From the NCBI RefSeq assembly GCF_002776525.5, contig NC_045441.1, forward strand, positions 91,659,298 to 91,723,297: 64,000 nt of DNA, in the 5' to 3' direction. The position numbers and the translations under genes were made by a program. Below are positions 60,901 through 64,000 of this stretch, one piece after another. Within the stretch, counting starts at the first letter, position 1. The number at the start of each line of letters is the position of its first letter. Source of the DNA: Piliocolobus tephrosceles. Taxonomy: Eukaryota; Chordata; Mammalia; Primates; Cercopithecidae. Below the pieces are notes generated by a model. The model was not told the origin of the DNA, ran no database searches, and worked only from the letters and a program-made list of their open reading frames with translations.

Positions 60901-63900
60901 TAGTGAGAAAAGTTAGAACAATGACAGATGGATAACAGGATGCTCAAAATGTTCTCGGAATTATTTTCATTTCACCCTAAATCTAAAAGCAGCCACAAGG
61001 AAATGCTCGTGTGGTTTTAACTAAATTTTGTAACACAAACACAAATGGGACCTTCCCAAAATACAAAATCAGCACTAAAATTTTCTCTGCCACCATTCTG
61101 CCCTAATTACTTTCTTACTTTAATTTTAAATTTTGCTTGCAAAGGGATTTTGGTTAAAGGTCTCATTTTAAAGAATATCACAAATTATGATATGGACTGT
61201 GCTGCTGAGGATACTCACCTTCTTTGCATTTGCTGATGTCTAGCACACCAGATGATGTACAATTTTTTGAGATAATTTTTTCTGTGCAGAAACAATGGTT
61301 GTCTGGGTTTTGAACTGGAGAGGCAAAGGCCTTGGATGGAAGAACAAATCTATACACAGGGATTCCTTTCAGATTAACGTCGGATTCAAATACAGCATAG
61401 ATTGACCTAAATACAGAGAAAAAAGAGCTGCATTCCAGGAACCTGAACTTACATTCTGGAGATTCATTTTTTCTTATTCTTGCTTTACCTTACAAACATC
61501 ATATACTCTCTTAAATTCTTGTTTCATTCTTAGAAAAAAAAGTGATTGGGAAATTTTAACACATACTAGAACTCAATACCCAAGTATGAACTATTCTTGT
61601 TTGTGAAGTACCATGTTTATTTATACCAAAGTTAGTAAATATTTATAGGACTTCCTTCAAATATTTTATTTGTGATCAGTTTAAATGAAATAAATTTCTT
61701 TCACAGCTTAATTAGTCCTGGAGAGAAAGACCACTCAATGGAGTGTGTGCATATACATGCTGGATATATACCTGGTACATTTCCATCATTTACCAAGTGT
61801 CTACTTGTATTGAACCATAGGGTTCAATACACATTTTTTTCTAATCCCCAGATACACCTATATGAAGAAATACTGCTGTCTTAAATTGTACAGATAAGAA
61901 AAAATATCCGAGATGTTAAATGCTTACCCACCATCATACAGTATTTAGGAACAGAGCTTGGGCTCAAGGGTAGTGGTAAAGGCTCCAGTGCTCATGGGTT
62001 ATCTACTGGGCCCCACAAATTTGAGCAGAGCACATGAACACAGTTCTGTTACATCTGCATCATCTTCTCTGTATGTCTTTAGAAAGACTGGACATACTCT
62101 TCTGGACTTGATCGTTATTAGACTACTAGTTTAGTTTCCAAAAGGCAAAATGGTTCTTGCTTAGATAGAAATAGCAAAAAAAAAAATGATTTACACTATT
62201 AAAAATTGGAGGATATAGAAGAATATTTTGCAGAGTTAATAAACATTATGAATTTTCTATGCTGTGTTTAATCATTATTTGAGAAAAATAATAAAGTTTC
62301 TTGGTCTGCATTTTGTCACCTGGGGTCTGACTCAGACATACTTCTGTTTTTCTCTTACCTGCAAATGTCGGAAGAAAAGAACTGCAATACCTGGCTCTTC
62401 TCAATAAAAGGTGGAAACGAGGCTGCATCTGTTTAAAAATCGAGTGGCAAATGATTAGATGTAATATGTGTTCTAGAAAAAAACCTAGAAATCTCTCCTC
62501 CAGTGTAGTCAATAGAAATATAATGCAAATTACCTAAGTAATTTATCTAGCAGCAACATTTTTAAAAGGTAAAAAGAAATAACCAGCCAGGCATGGTGGC
62601 TCAAGCCTATAAGCCCAGTAGTTTGGAAGGCCAAGGTGGGTGGATCACCTGAGGTCAGGAGTTTGAGACCAGCCTGGCCAACATGGTAAAACCCCATCTC
62701 TACTAAAAATACAGCCGGGTATGGTGGTGGGCACTTATAATCCCAGCTACTTGGGAGGCTGAGGCAGGATAATTGCTTGCGCCCAAGAGGCAGAGGTTAC
62801 AGTGAGCCAAGATCATGCCATTGCACTCCAGCCTGGGCAACAAGTGGACAACCTTGTCTCAAACAAAACAAAACAAAATGCTATTTTATTTAACTTATTA
62901 ATATCCAAAATATTTTAACATGTAATCATTATAAAATATTTTAAATTCTTAAAATCTGAAAATCCACAGTGCATTTTATATTTATAGCACATTTCAAATC
63001 ATACTAGCCATATTTTGAGTCCTTAACAGTTACATATGGTTAGGGGCTGCTAGTCAACAACAAATCTACATACTATACATATTTAATGGCACAAAATAAA
63101 AGAAACTTAAGATGAAATGTCAAGGCTAACATTGTGTTTGTTTTTTGAAATGCCCCACCCCACCAGCAGAGTGGCACTTTTCTTCCAGTGAAGTTCATTT
63201 GGAACACCTGCTATGTCCACATTTCTTATTTGTAGTGATTTTTTTTTTCATTTGCCCTAATGGCTGATCAATACTTCTATAAATACTTACTAAAGTTCTC
63301 TCACTAAACAGAACTTCAAATGCTTTGAAAGTATATAAAAAAAGTCATTTATTGAATTTACTTTTTGCTACAATTATGAACCATGGCAAACATTGGATAT
63401 ATGAAGAAATAATTAGTTAACTCCTCCATGTACTTCTCACATGAATATCACTAATATGAGTTATCATTGAATGAGTTTTAAATGGTAAGTCTCATCTTCA
63501 ATTATGTATTGCAGGTTCTTTCTCTGGCAAGTGTGTCAACCTTACGACCTTGTTTTCATTACTTTACACTCTTGTGACATGTGAAATATAAGCCCCCATA
63601 TGGACATTGCCAACACCTGTTTTCCCATTTCCTTAATAATTAAAGAAAAATACATTGAAAAACTTTTAAGATCATTATCTAAAATATCATTGAAGATTAT
63701 GTGCAGAGCTTCCCCCCACCACCCAAAATAAACATTCTAAATGTATACCAATACTTCCATTTTAAGTCTTTTCAAACTTATTGAAGAAGGTAAAGAGGAT
63801 GCACTTCTAAATTATGATGAAAACACATTAGAACCTTACTGTTTTATTACTTTCTTTTCCCTAGTGCCATAAGCAAGAATCTCTCTCACAGGGATCATCC

Positions 63901-64000
63901 CCTGCTCTGTCCAAATTCCCTCTTTTCCTAGTTTGTTTCAGGTCTATTTTCACCGTAGATATTTTTAACATCATGCCTGATGCTCATGCATTTATATTAT
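57905..64000 (-). CDS. CD36: CD36 gene, 3' part (exons 9-14 plus 3' UTR; 5' part beyond window)
   Basis: CD36 is a class B scavenger receptor of the plasma membrane. It binds long-chain fatty acids, oxidised lipoproteins and thrombospondin. Six exons here join in frame to encode human residues 250-472. They cover the second half of the extracellular domain, the second transmembrane helix (about residues 440-461) and the short cytosolic tail. Cysteines 272, 311, 313, 322 and 333 of the disulfide-bonded region are present; C243 lies upstream, outside the window. The sequons at N321 and N417 and the palmitoylated tail cysteines 464 and 466 are kept. All five internal introns are GT-AG and exon phases fit without frameshift or stop, so the gene looks functional. 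Against the human protein recalled from memory there are about 12 substitutions in 223 residues: V258I, E305Q, Y310H, Y325S, R337K, P356T, I357T, V389I, E397N, N404R, N428K and T470P. The window ends inside the intron upstream of exon 9. The span given runs from the estimated poly(A) site to the window edge. Confidence 0.96.
57933..57938 (-). promoter_or_regulatory. CD36: Candidate CD36 poly(A) signal, variant AATATA
   Basis: At the position where the human 3' UTR has AATAAA in the context CACAAATAAAGCAC (from memory), this sequence reads CACAAATATAGCAC. AATATA is a known but weaker poly(A) hexamer. It is followed by a GT-containing stretch near the expected cleavage site. Confidence 0.55.
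58164..58169 (-). promoter_or_regulatory. CD36: Consensus 5' splice donor directly after CD36 stop codon
   Basis: The minus strand reads TAA|GTAAGTAC, so a strong GTAAGT donor abuts the stop codon. The human gene uses this arrangement to splice either to an exon 15 that carries a different 3' UTR or to read on into the exon 14 UTR. The acceptor partner would lie below 57900 in this window and was not identified. Confidence 0.6.
58170..58334 (-). CDS. CD36: CD36 exon 14, coding part with stop
   Basis: The acceptor is TTGATTACAG. It encodes Thr419 to Lys472 and a TAA stop at 58170-58172 (55 codons with the stop). Residues from about 440 to 461 form a hydrophobic helix ([20 protein letters not shown] and onward), followed by the tail [11 protein letters not shown]. 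The tail keeps Cys464 and Cys466 (palmitoylation sites) and Lys469 and Lys472 (ubiquitylation sites in human). It has Pro at 470 where human has Thr. N428 of human is Lys. Confidence 0.97.
   Translation of the reverse strand, partial: [54 protein letters not shown]
58335..58958 (-). other. CD36: CD36 intron 13
   Basis: This is a 624-bp intron between exon 13 (GTTTGT donor) and exon 14 (TTACAG acceptor). It holds no recognisable repeat. Confidence 0.85.
58959..59013 (-). CDS. CD36: CD36 exon 13 (55 bp)
   Basis: The acceptor is TATTTTACAG and the donor GTTTGTAT, a GT donor weaker than the others because it lacks the usual A at +3 and A at +4. It completes Gln400 and encodes VLKRLKRNYIVPILWLNE up to Glu418, ending in phase 0. 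N404 of human is Arg here, which adds a positive charge to an already basic KRLKR run. Asn417 begins the N-E-T sequon that is completed in exon 14. Confidence 0.96.
59014..59527 (-). other. CD36: CD36 intron 12
   Basis: This is a 514-bp GT-AG intron. Between 59190 and 59271 the minus strand stays open for 26 codons, but it hits TGA at once and is not supported as an exon. Confidence 0.85.
59528..59601 (-). CDS. CD36: CD36 exon 12 (74 bp)
   Basis: The acceptor is CTCTTTTTAG and the donor GTGAGTCT. It encodes Ile376 to Ile399 plus CA of Gln400, including the family-typical ITGFTLQFAKRLQ segment. Human differences are V389I and E397N. The second is a charge loss and creates no glycosylation sequon (N-K-I). 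A 41-bp tandem duplication lies in the intron just upstream (59623-59704). Confidence 0.96.
59602..60368 (-). other. CD36: CD36 intron 11
   Basis: This is a 767-bp GT-AG intron. Apart from the tandem duplication at 59623-59704 it is AT-rich unique sequence. Confidence 0.85.
59623..59704. repeat. Perfect 41-bp tandem duplication in CD36 intron 11
   Basis: Two head-to-tail copies, 59623-59663 and 59664-59704, each start AATTACCAACTTTTTAAAAC and end ...TACTATTCAAA. They lie about 20 bp upstream (in gene orientation) of the exon 12 acceptor, so they may overlap the branch-point region. Confidence 0.9.
60369..60487 (-). CDS. CD36: CD36 exon 11 (119 bp)
   Basis: The acceptor is TTGTCTTCAG and the donor GTAAGAAA. 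The exon begins with the last two bases of Gly336 and ends exactly on the Pro375 codon (phase 0). It encodes the conserved segment PVYISLPHFLYASPDV and the acidic NPNEEEHRTYLDIEP stretch. Human differences are R337K, P356T and I357T. Confidence 0.97.
60488..61218 (-). other. CD36: CD36 intron 10
   Basis: This is a 731-bp GT-AG intron of AT-rich sequence. I see no repeat or secondary feature in it. Confidence 0.85.
61219..61406 (-). CDS. CD36: CD36 exon 10 (188 bp)
   Basis: The acceptor is CTGTATTTAG and the donor GTGAGTAT. The exon encodes Arg273 (shared codon) to Glu335 and the first base of Gly336. It carries Cys311, Cys313, Cys322 and Cys333 of the cysteine-rich region and the N321-C-T glycosylation sequon. 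Differences from human (from memory) are E305Q, Y310H and Y325S. Codon 325 is TCT (Ser). In humans the same codon is Tyr TAT and carries the common African null allele Y325X. Confidence 0.97.
61407..62358 (-). other. CD36: CD36 intron 9
   Basis: This GT-AG intron of 952 bp contains a MIR-like fragment at about 61870-62000 (antisense MIR, recognisable by GTACAGATAAG...CATACAGT...GAGCTTGGGCTCAAG). No other feature is seen. Confidence 0.85.
62359..62428 (-). CDS. CD36: CD36 exon 9 (70 bp)
   Basis: The acceptor is ...TTTAAACAG and the donor GTAAGAGA. The exon starts in phase 1, completing Asp250 with AT, and encodes DAASFPPFIEKSQVLQFF followed by SSDIC, then AG of Arg273. Cys272, which pairs with Cys333 in the human structure, is present. 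Position 258 is Ile where human has Val. Exon numbering follows the human gene. Confidence 0.97.
62429..64000 (-). other. CD36: CD36 intron 8 (partial)
   Basis: This is the intron upstream of exon 9. No sequence matching human CD36 codons before 250 is seen. It holds one plus-strand Alu (62585-62877) and otherwise AT-rich sequence without recognisable repeats. Confidence 0.85.
62585..62877 (+). mobile_element. Alu (AluS-like) in CD36 intron 8
   Basis: It has left and right Alu monomers, starting AGCCAGGCATGGTGGCTC and ending with an (AAAAC)n-type tail. It is antisense to CD36. The middle A-rich linker is shortened (AAAAATACAGCCGGG). Several substitutions indicate an older S-type copy. Confidence 0.9.

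Noticed and set aside
1..64000. tRNA, rRNA, snRNA genes, CRISPR arrays, a complete provirus or any prokaryote-type system.
   Set aside because: None was seen. Pol III-type boxes occur only in Alu and MIR elements, and the retroviral remains are solo LTRs without gag, pol or env.

Overview
The window is nuclear DNA of a primate, most likely an Old World monkey. It is AT-rich, dense in Alu, L1, L2 and MIR elements, and has no operon-like coding. The Old World monkey call rests on Alu copies at 36372-36683 and 40261-40555, which carry bases typical of the macaque/baboon AluYR lineage (for example ACCGGGTTAGCC where human AluY has ACCGTGTTAGCC). The species itself cannot be read from the sequence.

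The only protein-coding gene I can support is CD36 (scavenger receptor class B, fatty-acid translocase), at the right end on the minus strand. Six consecutive coding exons, from human codon 250 to the stop codon (human exons 9-14), lie between 62428 and 58170. Splice sites are canonical and the reading frame is unbroken. A 3' UTR runs to about 57.9 kb. The upstream two thirds of the gene lies beyond base 64000. In human the next gene past the CD36 3' end is SEMA3C, facing CD36 tail to tail. If synteny holds, bases 1-57900 are the intergenic space between them, and no SEMA3C exon was seen.

Layout: 1-4.4 kb holds MIR fragments and two Alus. At 4.45-7.4 kb there is a four-level nest (L2 containing an LTR containing an L1 containing a solo LTR). 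7.4-22 kb is mostly low-repeat sequence with two Alus, one 100-N gap inside a young Alu, and an MER5A-like fragment. 22.5-29.6 kb holds L1 fragments, an MST-type solo LTR and an L2. 29-37 kb has five minus-strand Alus, an MLT1-like LTR and L2. 38-44 kb is an old antisense L1 invaded by two Alus and by a 2.5-kb L1 that keeps its 5' UTR but lost most of its coding region. 47-49.2 kb is a twin-primed (5'-inverted) L1. 49.5-57.9 kb holds two Alus and otherwise unrecognised sequence. 57.9-64 kb is CD36.

I found no new biological system. The most useful observations are the CD36 exon structure and its residue differences from human, the nested and rearranged retroelements, the assembly gap that hides an Alu, and three CTCF-like motifs in the intergenic region. 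Subfamily names, human comparisons and synteny come from memory, because no search could be run.
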